DNA from: an uncultured bacterium
Lineage (GTDB): Bacteria; Verrucomicrobiota; Lentisphaeria; Victivallales; UBA1829
Direction: 5' to 3'
NCBI GenBank assembly: GCA_902774245.1
Contig: CACYHQ010000025.1
Span: 1-47,298, forward strand
Length of the DNA: 47,298 bases
In this document: positions 18,977 through 27,750 of the stretch, piece by piece
Layout of the letters: every line of letters begins with the position of its first letter
How positions within the stretch are numbered: the first letter of the stretch is position 1
Notes under the pieces: model-generated
What the model saw: only the letters and a program-made list of their open reading frames with translations
What the model was told of the DNA's origin: nothing
Database searches by the model: none
Position numbers and translations under genes: made by a program

Positions 18977-21900
18977 ATGAGTTCCGCGAAACAGTTTGTC
19001 ACGATGGACGGCAACGAGGCGTGTGCCTATGCCGCATACGCGTTTTCCGAAGTCGCCGCCATTTACCCGATCACCCCGTCCTCCCCGATGGCCGGAAAAA
19101 CCGACGAATGGGCGGCGAAAGGCCGTAAGAACGTGTTCGGCCAGACCGTGACGCTCGTGGAAATGCAGTCCGAGGCGGGCGCGATCGGCGCAATCCACGG
19201 TTCGCTCGAAGCGGGCGCGCTCTCCACGTCCTTCACCTCGTCCCAGGGCCTCATGCTCATGATTCCGGTCATGCACCGCATCTCCGGCGAACGCCTCCCC
19301 GGCGTCCTGCACGTGGCGTCCCGTACGGTCGGCACGCACGCGCTCTCCATCTTCGGCGATCATTCGGATGTGATGAACTGCCGCCAGACCGGATTTGCGA
19401 TGCTGTCCAGCGCGAACGCGCAGGAAGTGATGGACCTCGCGCCCGTGGCGCATCTCGCCGCGATCGAGGGGCTCATCCCGTTCCTGCATTTTTTCGACGG
19501 TTTCCGCACCTCGCATGAACTCAGCAAGGTCGAGCCGATCGACTACGCCGACCTGAAACAGCTCGTCGACCTGAAGGCGCTCGAGGCGTTCCGCGCCCAC
19601 GCGCTGAATCCGGAACACCCGATGCTCCGCGCGACCGTGCAGAACCCGGACATCTTCTTCCAGGTGCGCGAGGCGAACAACGCGTTCTACGACGCGCTGC
19701 CCGGCATCGTGCAGTCCTGCATGGACAAGATCGCGTCCGTGACGGGCCGCCGGTATCACCTCTTTGACTACTACGGCGCGCCCGACGCCGAATACGTCGT
19801 GATCGCCATGGGTTCCGTCTCCGGCACCATCCGCGAGACCGTCGATTGGCTGAACGCCCGCGGCGGCAGGACCGGGTTCCTCCAGGTCCACCTGTACCGG
19901 CCGTTCTCCGCGAAGCACTTCCTCGCCGCGCTCCCCGCCTCGGTCAAACGCATCGCCGTGCTCGACCGCTGCAAGGAAATGGGCGCGGCCGGCGATCCTC
20001 TGTACCTGGACGTCCGCTCCGTGCTGGCCGAGGCGAAGCATCCCGCCGCGCTCTCCGTGTACGGCGGCCGCTACGGCCTCTCTTCGAAGGACACCGATCC
20101 GGCGCAGATCGAAGCCGTCTTCCGCAACCTCGCCGCCGAGAAGCCGATGAACGGTTTCACGATCGGCATTGTGGACGACGTGACGCATCGTTCGCTCCCG
20201 ATTGAAGCGCCCCTCTATCCCGACGACGAGCACATCGTCTGCTGCAAGTTCTGGGGCCTCGGCTCCGACGGCACGGTCGGCGCGAACAAGAACACGGTCA
20301 ACATCATCAACGCCCACACCTCCAAGTACGCCCAGGCGTATTTCGAGTACGACGCGAAGAAGTCGTTCGGCGTGACCAAGTCGCATCTCCGGTTCGGCGA
20401 CAAGCCGATCCGTTCCTCCTACTATGTGAAGGCCGCCGACTTCATCGGCTGCCACAACGCCACGTACATCTCCAAGTACGACGTCGCGGGCGAGCTCAAG
20501 CCGAACGGCACGCTGCTGCTGAACTGCCCGTGGACGTCCGCCGAGCTCGACGAAAAGCTCCCGGCACACGTGAAGCGCACGCTCGCCGAACGCCACGCGA
20601 AGCTCTACCTCATCGACGCCGTCGCCATCGCGGAACGCCTCGGCCTCGGCAGCCACATCAACATGGTCCTGCAGGCCGCCTTCTTCCGCCTCGCGAACGT
20701 CATCCCCGTGGAGGACGCCGTCGCGTTCATGAAGGCCGCCGCGAAGAAGACCTATTTCGCCAAGGGCGACGACGTGGTGAACCGCAACCTCGCCGCCATC
20801 GACGAGGGCGTGAAGAGCCTCGTGGAAGCGCCCGTGCCGGAATCCTGGCGGAACGCCGCCGATCCCGCGCCCGCCGCGCGCCCCGGACTTCCCGCCGTCG
20901 TCACGAATCTGCTCGAGCCGATCAACGCCCAGAAGGGCGACGACCTGCCCGTGAGCGCGTTCAAGGGCTACGAGGACGGCGTGATCGACATGGGCCTGAC
21001 CGCCTACGAGAAACGCGACATCGCGGTCCACGTGCCCGTCTGGGATCCCGCCAAGTGCATCCAGTGCAACTGGTGCGCGTTCGCCTGTCCGCACGCCGTG
21101 GTGCGCCCGTATCTGCTGACCGAGACGGAGGCCGCCGCCGCGCCCGCCCCGCTCCGCACGATTCCCGCCACCGGCAAGCCCGGTTATGTCTTCACGCTCC
21201 AGATCAGCGCCGCCGACTGCACCGGCTGCGGCGTCTGCGCATCCGTCTGCCCGGCGAAGGACAAGGCGCTCGTCATGACCCCGAACGCCGAGACCGACCA
21301 CGACCTCGCGAACTGGAACTACCTGCTGTCGCTCCCCGCCAAGTCCGACGTCTTCAACCCCTACACGGTCAAGGGCAGCCAGTTCCGCCGTCCGCTCCTC
21401 GAGTTCTCCGCCGCCTGCGCCGGCTGCGGCGAAACGCCCTACGCGAAGCTGCTGACCCAGCTTTTCGGCGACCGCGTGTACTGGGCGAACGCCACCGGGT
21501 GTTCGCAGGCGTGGGGCTCGCCCATGCCCGGCATCCCGTACACGGTCAACCGGCGCGGATTCGGCCCGGCGTGGACCAATTCGTTGTTCGAGAACAACGC
21601 CGAGTTCGCGCTCGGCATGCTGCTTTCCTCGAAGAAACAGCGCGAGATGCAGGCCATCCGCGTGAAGGCTCTGCTCGAAAAGGCCGTGCCCGAATCCGTG
21701 AAAAACGCGCTTCAGGCGTGGCTTGACACGTTCGACGATCTCGACGCCTCGCGCACCGCGACCGACGCCCTCTGCGCCGCGCTCGAATCCGCCCGCGCCG
21801 ACCTCGCAGCCGACAAGGAGGTCTCCGAGCTCGCCGACGCCATCCTGCTTCACCGCGACCAGCTCGCCAAGAAGACGTTCTGGATGTACGGCGGCGACGG

Positions 21901-22510
21901 CTGGGCGTACGACATCGGGTTCGGCGGCCTCGACCACGTGATCGCGAGCGGCGAGAACATCAACGCCCTGATCGTGGACACCGAAGTCTACTCGAACACC
22001 GGCGGCCAGTCCTCCAAGGCCACGCAGATCGGCGCGGTGGCGCAGTTCGCCAGCTCCGGCAAGCGCAGCCCGAAGAAGGACCTCGGACGCATCTTCATGA
22101 CCTACGGCAACGTCTACGTCGCGTCCGTCGCGATGGGCGCCGACCCGAACCAGCTCATGAAGGCGCTCCAGGAAGCCGAGGCGTTCCCCGGACCGTCCGT
22201 CGTGATCGCCTACGCCCCCTGCATGACCCACGGCCTGAAGTGCGGCATGTGCAACGTCCAGCAGGAGATGAAGGCCGCCGTCGACGCCGGGTACTGGTTC
22301 CTCTACCGCTACAACCCGTCGAAGGAGAAGCCCTTCACGCTCGATTCCCCCGCCCCCACGAAGGACTACCGCGACTTCCTCAAAGGCGAAGTCCGCTTCG
22401 CCGCGCTCGAACGCACCTTCCCCGAGAACGCCGCCACGCTCTTCGAGACCGGCAGCCAACTTGCCGCGAAGAAGTACGCCGAGTACAAGAAGCTCGAAGA
22501 CAACCAGTAA
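18977..22510 (+). CDS. nifJ: Pyruvate:ferredoxin (flavodoxin) oxidoreductase
   Basis: Single-chain PFOR of 1177 residues, the usual length. It oxidises pyruvate with CoA to acetyl-CoA and CO2 and reduces ferredoxin. Visible parts: N-terminal pyruvate/TPP domain (MDGNEACAYAAYAFSEVAAIYPITPSSP in two adjoining pieces), the CoA-binding and gamma-like region, a 2[4Fe-4S] domain with CIQCNWCAFACP (about 694) and CTGCGVCASVCP (about 748), the proximal cluster cysteines in SAACAGCGETPY, and the TPP-binding GDGWAYDIGFGG followed by VYSNTGGQ (about 973 onward). AAGGAG precedes the ATG. All cluster cysteines look present. It indicates anaerobic, oxygen-sensitive pyruvate metabolism. It lies 133 bases after the ligase fusion on the same strand. 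Confidence 0.97.
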   Translation: MSSAKQFVTMDGNEACAYAAYAFSEVAAIYPITPSSPMAGKTDEWAAKGRKNVFGQTVTLVEMQSEAGAIGAIHGSLEAGALSTSFTSSQGLMLMIPVMHRISGERLPGVLHVASRTVGTHALSIFGDHSDVMNCRQTGFAMLSSANAQEVMDLAPVAHLAAIEGLIPFLHFFDGFRTSHELSKVEPIDYADLKQLVDLKALEAFRAHALNPEHPMLRATVQNPDIFFQVREANNAFYDALPGIVQSCMDKIASVTGRRYHLFDYYGAPDAEYVVIAMGSVSGTIRETVDWLNARGGRTGFLQVHLYRPFSAKHFLAALPASVKRIAVLDRCKEMGAAGDPLYLDVRSVLAEAKHPAALSVYGGRYGLSSKDTDPAQIEAVFRNLAAEKPMNGFTIGIVDDVTHRSLPIEAPLYPDDEHIVCCKFWGLGSDGTVGANKNTVNIINAHTSKYAQAYFEYDAKKSFGVTKSHLRFGDKPIRSSYYVKAADFIGCHNATYISKYDVAGELKPNGTLLLNCPWTSAELDEKLPAHVKRTLAERHAKLYLIDAVAIAERLGLGSHINMVLQAAFFRLANVIPVEDAVAFMKAAAKKTYFAKGDDVVNRNLAAIDEGVKSLVEAPVPESWRNAADPAPAARPGLPAVVTNLLEPINAQKGDDLPVSAFKGYEDGVIDMGLTAYEKRDIAVHVPVWDPAKCIQCNWCAFACPHAVVRPYLLTETEAAAAPAPLRTIPATGKPGYVFTLQISAADCTGCGVCASVCPAKDKALVMTPNAETDHDLANWNYLLSLPAKSDVFNPYTVKGSQFRRPLLEFSAACAGCGETPYAKLLTQLFGDRVYWANATGCSQAWGSPMPGIPYTVNRRGFGPAWTNSLFENNAEFALGMLLSSKKQREMQAIRVKALLEKAVPESVKNALQAWLDTFDDLDASRTATDALCAALESARADLAADKEVSELADAILLHRDQLAKKTFWMYGGDGWAYDIGFGGLDHVIASGENINALIVDTEVYSNTGGQSSKATQIGAVAQFASSGKRSPKKDLGRIFMTYGNVYVASVAMGADPNQLMKALQEAEAFPGPSVVIAYAPCMTHGLKCGMCNVQQEMKAAVDAGYWFLYRYNPSKEKPFTLDSPAPTKDYRDFLKGEVRFAALERTFPENAATLFETGSQLAAKKYAEYKKLEDNQ

Positions 22511-22542
22511 TCTGAGCTCCGCAGTTCCAGAGGGGGAGAAGT

Positions 22543-23505
22543 GTGATTATTAATACCGGCGGGCGGACCGACACGGTCCAGTATTTCACGGACTGGCTGC
22601 TGAACCGGTTCGCGGAAGGCTACGCGCTGTCCCGGAATCCGCTCTTCCCGGACAAGGTCACGCGCTGGGAGCTGAATCCCGAGGTCGTCGACTGCGTGGT
22701 GTTCTGTTCGAAGAACTATCGCCCGATCCTGCCGCGCATCCGCGAGATCACGGACCGCTTCCGCACGTATTGTTTCTACACGATCACGGCGTACGGACGC
22801 GACGTGGAGCCGGGCGTGCCGCCGATCGAGGAAAGCATGGAAACGCTCGCCGAACTCGCCTCGGTCGTCGGGCGCGGGCGCGTCGCGTGGCGTTACGACC
22901 CCGTCCTGCTCACGAAGACCTACACCATCGAACGCCACAAGGACACGTTCGCGCGCATGGCGGAACGCCTCGCGCCGCACATCGACCGCTGCGTCTTCAG
23001 TTTCGTGGAGATGTACAGAAAGGTCGAGGCGAACATGCCGGAGCTGGTCCCGCTGAACGACGCCTACCGGAACGAGCTTGCGGAATCCCTCGGCGCGACT
23101 GCCGCGCGCTTCGGATTCCCGATCCAGACCTGCGGCACGGACGGCGATTTTTCACGCTTCGGCATCCATTCCTCCGGCTGCATGACGCTCGACATCCTCG
23201 GCCGCGCCAACGGCGTGACCTTCCGCAAGCTCAAGCACAAGGGCATCCGCGCGGGCTGCCGCTGCATCGAAACGCACGACATCGGCGCGTACGACACCTG
23301 CCTCAACGGCTGCAAATACTGCTACGCCAACCAGAACCCGCGCAAGGCGTTCGAGAATTTCAGATACCACGATCCGAAGTCCCCGCTCCTGCTCGGCAAC
23401 CTCAAGCCCGGCGACACCGTCACCCCCGGCAACCAGAAATCCTTCCTCGCGGCCCATCCCTCCGCCCGGAAAAAAGCCGACGACGCCCAGCCCGACCTGT
23501 TTTGA
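22543..23505 (+). CDS. DUF1848 family protein
   Basis: The 320-residue product matches the DUF1848 layout: N-terminal IINTGGRTD, VVFCSKNYRPIL, the mid-region WRYDPVLLT, and a C-terminal cysteine cluster (ETHDIGAYDTCLNGCKYCYA in part, with CxxxCxxC) preceded by CGCRC-like cysteines, likely to hold an Fe-S cluster or metal. The biochemical role of the family is not established. The start is a GTG at 22543 with AGGGGGAG seven bases upstream; no ATG is nearby. It follows nifJ by 32 bases and is probably co-transcribed, which would suit an iron-sulfur or redox role. Confidence 0.82.
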   Translation: MIINTGGRTDTVQYFTDWLLNRFAEGYALSRNPLFPDKVTRWELNPEVVDCVVFCSKNYRPILPRIREITDRFRTYCFYTITAYGRDVEPGVPPIEESMETLAELASVVGRGRVAWRYDPVLLTKTYTIERHKDTFARMAERLAPHIDRCVFSFVEMYRKVEANMPELVPLNDAYRNELAESLGATAARFGFPIQTCGTDGDFSRFGIHSSGCMTLDILGRANGVTFRKLKHKGIRAGCRCIETHDIGAYDTCLNGCKYCYANQNPRKAFENFRYHDPKSPLLLGNLKPGDTVTPGNQKSFLAAHPSARKKADDAQPDLF

Positions 23506-23533
23506 GCCGAGCCGAGACACAACTGCTTTTTAT

Positions 23534-23562
23534 TTGACTTTTCAATGAACATGCGGTATAGT
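23534..23562 (+). promoter_or_regulatory. Promoter TTGACT-N17-TATAGT
   Basis: -35 TTGACT (23534-23539), -10 TATAGT (23557-23562), 17-base spacer, directly before the membrane-anchored protein gene. Confidence 0.65.
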
Positions 23563-23617
23563 ATCTGCATGACTGCCGCCTTTTGCTATGCCTAATAACG
23601 GAAAAGGACCGCTCTCC

Positions 23618-24871
23618 ATGCTGAACGAAAAACGGAAGCTTCTGTTCATCATCCTTCTCGTCTTTCTGGCTCTGTTTCTCCTTGCATTCGTGATCGGAAA
23701 ACGCCATTCGGACATTTACGGGGTCGTCGTGGACGAATACGGCAGGCCGCTTGACAACGTTGAACTCCTGGTCTCATATCACGTGAAGCCTTCGGTACTC
23801 TTTGGGCTTCTCGGCGGTCACGATCCCTTCAATGATCCGTACTGGCACGGACGGGATGACCTCGAAAAATGGATCGTCAACGGAAAATTCCGCGTGCCGG
23901 ACAGGCGTCTGTTCCTGGGCGGCAGTGCGAGAAGTCTGACCTTCCAAAAAGATGGATATATCATGGAAGGATACGATTCCAAGACGAAATCGAGCTGGCA
24001 CGGCATGCAGGTCGTGCTGCGGCAGCCGCTTCCGGAGCCGCCCAGAGTCCGCGAGATCAAGCACCTTGAAAGCGGCCAGCTGGAATACAGTTTGAAATTG
24101 CAGCGGCGGAACAGGATCGTTCTCCCCAGGATTGACCGGAAAGAGTGGAACCTGGGAGAAATGATGCGTCCGTTCGATCGTCCGTTTGATGCGGACTGGA
24201 ATTATCTGGAACTGGACTTCAAGCGGGACGAGCGGGGCGAGATCGTGTTCCGGGTGTTTCCGGGAGCCTTCAATTCCAGGGGCGAGACCGTGAAATACCC
24301 GGCGGCATTTGTCATCCGGCTCCTTTCCGACGACCCGGACGACGGCATGATCCCGGTCGGCGAGGGGGAATCCCTGGCGGAAAGGACGCATTATACCGGT
24401 GCGCACTGGACCAATCGTCCCCCGGAATATCTGCAGATCATCGAAGACAGTAAAAACGCCCGCCGCCGCCTGATAGACGATCTGACGGTCGCCCCGGACG
24501 ACGGTTATACGCGCAGGGAGATCGAGATCCCCGTCGAGGAAATGGTCCGCATCTGGGACCAACAGATGTGGGCGGGGGTGCCTCCGGTGCAGGAAGCTTC
24601 CTGGTATCCGGTATACCGGTGTGCGCTCATCCGGGTCGGCGGCCGCTACGGGAAGTTCTTCCTGCATTTCATCGGTTCGAGACCGGAACGGGTGGACGCC
24701 TACTTCGGAAACGGGGCGGAATTCTACATGTCCTTTGACTGTGAAGTCTTCCTGAATCCGAAGGCGGGCGACCGGAATCTGACGGAATACGGCGAGATCC
24801 CCCGCAGGCGACACAGAGACCCGTCCCGTCCGCAGCCGGAAGACAAATGGAAACGGCAATCCCGCCGGTAA
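23618..24871 (+). CDS. Membrane-anchored hypothetical protein with carboxypeptidase-regulatory-like domain
   Basis: From the ATG at 23618 the product is 417 residues; an in-frame ATG at 23588 adds ten residues, but GGAAAAGGA lies suitably before 23618. After a positively charged start comes one hydrophobic helix (about residues 8-28, LFIILLVFLALFLLAFVIG), so it is likely an N-terminally anchored exported protein. Next, IYGVVVDEYGRPLDNVELLV is the beta-sandwich signature of carboxypeptidase-regulatory-like domains. The remainder, rich in Arg, Asp and aromatic residues, is unrecognised. It has its own promoter and no clear terminator. Function unknown; the anchor and fold suggest an envelope role. 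Confidence 0.78.
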   Translation: MLNEKRKLLFIILLVFLALFLLAFVIGKRHSDIYGVVVDEYGRPLDNVELLVSYHVKPSVLFGLLGGHDPFNDPYWHGRDDLEKWIVNGKFRVPDRRLFLGGSARSLTFQKDGYIMEGYDSKTKSSWHGMQVVLRQPLPEPPRVREIKHLESGQLEYSLKLQRRNRIVLPRIDRKEWNLGEMMRPFDRPFDADWNYLELDFKRDERGEIVFRVFPGAFNSRGETVKYPAAFVIRLLSDDPDDGMIPVGEGESLAERTHYTGAHWTNRPPEYLQIIEDSKNARRRLIDDLTVAPDDGYTRREIEIPVEEMVRIWDQQMWAGVPPVQEASWYPVYRCALIRVGGRYGKFFLHFIGSRPERVDAYFGNGAEFYMSFDCEVFLNPKAGDRNLTEYGEIPRRRHRDPSRPQPEDKWKRQSRR

Positions 24872-25044
24872 GACGTCGTAGGAAACGGGGATCCCATGCG
24901 AGGGGGAATCATCAATTCAACATCAGTGCCGAGTTCAGATCCCGTCTGTTTAGAGTTAGGTATCGGCATCCGTTTCCCATATCGGGCAAAATGATCAAAA
25001 AATATATGCTTTTCTTTAGAAAAGGAATAGCATAATTCAGGTTT

Positions 25045-25050
25045 TATAGT
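25045..25050 (+). promoter_or_regulatory. Probable -10 box (TATAGTAT) before the GH127 gene
   Basis: TATAGTATATTATG matches the -10 seen at 23557 and 29157, but no good -35 is visible upstream. About 120 bases of leader follow before the start at 25172. The rest of the 24872-25171 gap shows nothing else. Confidence 0.35.
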
Positions 25051-25171
25051 ATATTATGTTTGAACGGGAAGGATGTCCGCGTGTTCGCGCGGCGCACCGT
25101 CCCGAGCCCGATTTGAACGCAACACAGTCTTTTTCAACCTATTATCCACGCATGAATCAGGAGAACCAAAC

Positions 25172-27073
25172 ATGAAACATGCAGCAGTCTTTGCCGCCGC
25201 CGCGATCTGCGCGGCCGCCGCGACCGCAGCCGTGAGCTGCGCCACAGCCGATGACCAGCCCGCCGCCACCCCCGGAAAACTCACGTTCTATCCGTCCAGC
25301 GCGACGGACCTCGAGGACGGCCCGATGGCGGACCGCAAGAAAGTCAACGAAGTATTCCTGACGGAAACGCTGAACCCCGACGCCCTGCTGTCGAAATTCC
25401 TGACTGTGGCGGGACTTGAGGCGAAGGCCCGTCCGTACGGCGGCTGGGAAGCGCGCGACATCGCGGGCCATTCGCTCGGCCACTACCTCTCCGCGCTCGG
25501 CATGGCGTACGCGCACGGCGGCAACAAGAAGGCGAAGGAACGCTCCGACTATATCGTCGACGAGCTCGCGAAGTGCCAGGACAAGCTCGGCACCGGGTAC
25601 GTCCACGCCGAGGACGAGCGCTGGCTGAACGACCTCGAACGCGGCACGGTCCGTCCGCAGCCGTTCAACCTGAACGGCGTCTGGGTCCCGTTCTACTCCA
25701 TCCACAAAGTCTTCGCCGGCCTCCGCGACGCGTACCGCCTGACCGGAAACAAGAAGGCGCTCGACGTTGAAAAGAAGCTCGCGGACCGCGTGATCGCCGC
25801 CCTGAGCAACCTCAGCCCCGAGCAGGTGCAGAACATGCTCCGCGCCGAGCACGGCGGCATGCTCGAGGTCATGGTCGACCTCACCACGGACACCGGCGAC
25901 AAGAAGTATTCCGAGGCCGGACGCCGTTTCTTCTTCGACAACCGCATCCTCGGCGCGATGGAGGACCAGCGCGACATTTTCAACGGCATCCACGCGAACA
26001 CGCAGATCCCGAAGATCGCCGGCCTCGCCCGTCTGTATGAGGTCGAGGGCGACGAAAAGGCACGCACCGGCGCCGAATACTTCTTCAACGAAGTCTCCAC
26101 GAAGCGCTCCTACGCGAACGGCGGCCACAGCGAAAGCGAGCATTTCTACGACATGAACGACGTGAACCGCACGCTGAAGCCGAACACCGCCGAGACCTGC
26201 AATTCCTTCAACATGGTCAAGATCGCCATGCACGTCTTCGAGTGGAACCAGAACACGAAGCCGATGGACTTCGCCGAGAAGGTGACGCTGAACCACATCG
26301 CCGCCAACATCGGCAAGGAGCCCGGCGAATACGGCTACTTCCTCTCCCTCGGCTCGCCGCACTACAAAGTCTTCTCCACCGAGTTCAACTCCTGGTGGTG
26401 CTGCGTCGGGTCCGGCATGGAGAACCCGGAACGCTACACCGAGATCAGTTTCGCCACCGACGGCGCGGGCACTGTGGCGGTGAACCAGTACTGGGCCGCC
26501 GAACTGAAGGACGACAAGCTCGGCCTCGAACTTGAACTCAAGTCCGCGTTCCCGCTCTCGAAGACCGCCGAAATCAAGCTCGGCCTCAAGAAGTCCAGAA
26601 AGTTCGCGCTCGACCTCCGCAAGCCCGCCTGGGCGAAGCAGATGACAGTGAAGGTCAACGGTTCCTCCGTCAAGACCGACGCCGACGAACGCGGCTACAT
26701 CGCGATCAACCGCACATGGAAGGACGGCGACAAGGTCCAGATCGAATTCGACTTCCCGCTCTACAGCGAATCCCTCCCCGACGGCAAGCACGTCGCCTTC
26801 TTCTACGGCCCGCTGCTCCTCGCCGCCGTGATCCCGCCGAAGGCCGGCGACGATCCCGCGCTCCGTCGCTACAGAGACCAGTGGGGCCCCGAAACGCATG
26901 AGCCGATCCCGACCGTGGCGGCCGCCGACGCCGAGACCGCGATCAAAGCGTTCAAGCCGGGCAAGAACTTCGGCGAGTTCATCGCGAAGGGCAAGGACGG
27001 CGAATTCACGCTGATGCCGCTCTTCAATATCTACCACGAGCACTACTCCGCGTATCTCCCGCTGGACAAGTAA
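25172..27073 (+). CDS. Glycoside hydrolase family 127 (beta-L-arabinofuranosidase-like) lipoprotein
   Basis: The 633-residue protein has an Ala-rich signal peptide ending in a lipobox-like AVSC (about residues 21-24), so it is probably tethered to a membrane facing the periplasm or outside. It matches DUF1680/GH127: RPYGGWEARDIAGHSLGHYLSALG, VWVPFYSIHKVFAGL (both in part), the nucleophile region NTAETCNSFN with the conserved Glu and Cys, and the WWCCVGSGMEN pair of cysteines. In HypBA1 these Glu and Cys residues bind zinc and form the active site, releasing L-arabinose from beta-linked arabinofuranosides. GGAG precedes the ATG at 25172; the in-frame ATG upstream would destroy the signal peptide. 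A hairpin and a strong terminator follow. Confidence 0.88.
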   Translation: MKHAAVFAAAAICAAAATAAVSCATADDQPAATPGKLTFYPSSATDLEDGPMADRKKVNEVFLTETLNPDALLSKFLTVAGLEAKARPYGGWEARDIAGHSLGHYLSALGMAYAHGGNKKAKERSDYIVDELAKCQDKLGTGYVHAEDERWLNDLERGTVRPQPFNLNGVWVPFYSIHKVFAGLRDAYRLTGNKKALDVEKKLADRVIAALSNLSPEQVQNMLRAEHGGMLEVMVDLTTDTGDKKYSEAGRRFFFDNRILGAMEDQRDIFNGIHANTQIPKIAGLARLYEVEGDEKARTGAEYFFNEVSTKRSYANGGHSESEHFYDMNDVNRTLKPNTAETCNSFNMVKIAMHVFEWNQNTKPMDFAEKVTLNHIAANIGKEPGEYGYFLSLGSPHYKVFSTEFNSWWCCVGSGMENPERYTEISFATDGAGTVAVNQYWAAELKDDKLGLELELKSAFPLSKTAEIKLGLKKSRKFALDLRKPAWAKQMTVKVNGSSVKTDADERGYIAINRTWKDGDKVQIEFDFPLYSESLPDGKHVAFFYGPLLLAAVIPPKAGDDPALRRYRDQWGPETHEPIPTVAAADAETAIKAFKPGKNFGEFIAKGKDGEFTLMPLFNIYHEHYSAYLPLDK

Positions 27074-27097
27074 GGAGGCGGAGCCTTCACTGATGTG

Positions 27098-27119
27098 GTG
27101 CCTGGCTTCGCCCAGGCAC
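27098..27119 (+). other. Stem-loop after the GH127 gene
   Basis: Perfect 8-base stem GTGCCTGG/CCAGGCAC with loop CTTCGC, no T-run. It sits between two AAGGAGGCG copies (27071 and 27120) and precedes the true terminator; it may stabilise the mRNA 3' end. Confidence 0.45.
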
Positions 27120-27144
27120 AAGGAGGCGAAACTCAAAAAAGCGG

Positions 27145-27177
27145 AAGCCCCGTGCGGAAAACCGCATGGGGCTTTTT
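27145..27177 (+). terminator. Strong terminator shared by the GH127 gene and panD
   Basis: A 13-pair stem (AAGCCCCGTGCGG with CCGCATGGGGCTT, one G-U) closes an AAAA loop and is followed by TTTTT. On the minus strand an A-run at 27135-27140 becomes a T-run, so it can also end panD transcription. Confidence 0.9.
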
Positions 27178-27207
27178 CATGGGCGAAGTTGAGGGAGAAA
27201 GGCGGGA

Positions 27208-27588
27208 TTACGATTCGATGACCTTCTTGCCGAGACGCTGCACGAGGACTTCGTTGTGTTCGCCGAGGACGACGATCTTCGGCGCATGGGTCGCGGCTTC
27301 TTCCGGCGTGTAGTAGCCGAAACACATGATCGTCACGACGTCGCCGACGCGTCCGAGGTGCGCCGCCGCTCCGTTGAGGCAGAAGACGCCGCTGCCGCGT
27401 TCGCCGGGGATCGCGTAGGTCTCCAGCCGGTTCCCGTTGGTGGCGTTCACGACGAGGATGCGTTCGTAGGGCAGGATGTTCGCCAGGTCCAGATAATCCG
27501 GGTCGATGGCGAGACTCCCCTCGTAGTTGAGGTCGCACGCGGTCAGACGCGCACGGTGTATTTTGCCTTTGAGAAGTTCCAGTGTCAT
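27208..27588 (-). CDS. panD: Aspartate 1-decarboxylase precursor
   Basis: It makes beta-alanine from aspartate for pantothenate synthesis, using a pyruvoyl group formed by self-cleavage. The 126-residue length is typical. The cleavage site Gly24-Ser25 is seen in NYEGSLAID, with catalytic Lys9 (LLKGKIHRA), the conserved Arg in ERILVVNATNGNRLETYAI (Asn/Thr/Asn motif), and GAAAHLGRVGD near the C-terminus. It is single-gene, with its own -10 at 27631-27626 and the shared terminator. It pairs functionally with panE at 5492. No panM-type maturation factor is seen. Confidence 0.95.
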   Translation of the reverse strand: MTLELLKGKIHRARLTACDLNYEGSLAIDPDYLDLANILPYERILVVNATNGNRLETYAIPGERGSGVFCLNGAAAHLGRVGDVVTIMCFGYYTPEEAATHAPKIVVLGEHNEVLVQRLGKKVIES

Positions 27589-27625
27589 GTTTTCGGTCGT
27601 CTCCAGAAAAGAGTTGAGGTATATT

Positions 27626-27631
27626 AATATA
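27626..27631 (-). promoter_or_regulatory. Probable -10 box of panD (GGTG-TATATT)
   Basis: Minus-strand TATATT preceded by GGTG, the same arrangement as at the tRNA-Ala promoter. The -35 is poor. Confidence 0.35.
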
Positions 27632-27693
27632 CACCGTATTCTGAAAAATACGAATCGAATCCGCTTTTTTCAGCGATAACGTCCAAATGCACG

Positions 27694-27718
27694 AAAAAGG
27701 GACGGCATGAACCGTCCC
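27694..27718 (-). terminator. Terminator of the chagasin-like gene
   Basis: On the minus strand GGGACGG (27718-27712) pairs with CCGTCCC (27705-27699), then TTTTT. It lies about 30 bases after the stop at 27751. Confidence 0.85.
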
Positions 27719-27750
27719 GTGAATCTGAGGTTGATTCAAGAAAGAAGGGC

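Noticed and set aside
16255..22459. Very long minus-strand ORFs (919 and 1215 codons) opposite the ligase fusion and nifJ
   Set aside because: They mirror strongly coding plus-strand genes; GC-rich codon use leaves antisense frames open. They lack domains and are rich in Gly, Arg, Val and His in the typical shadow pattern.
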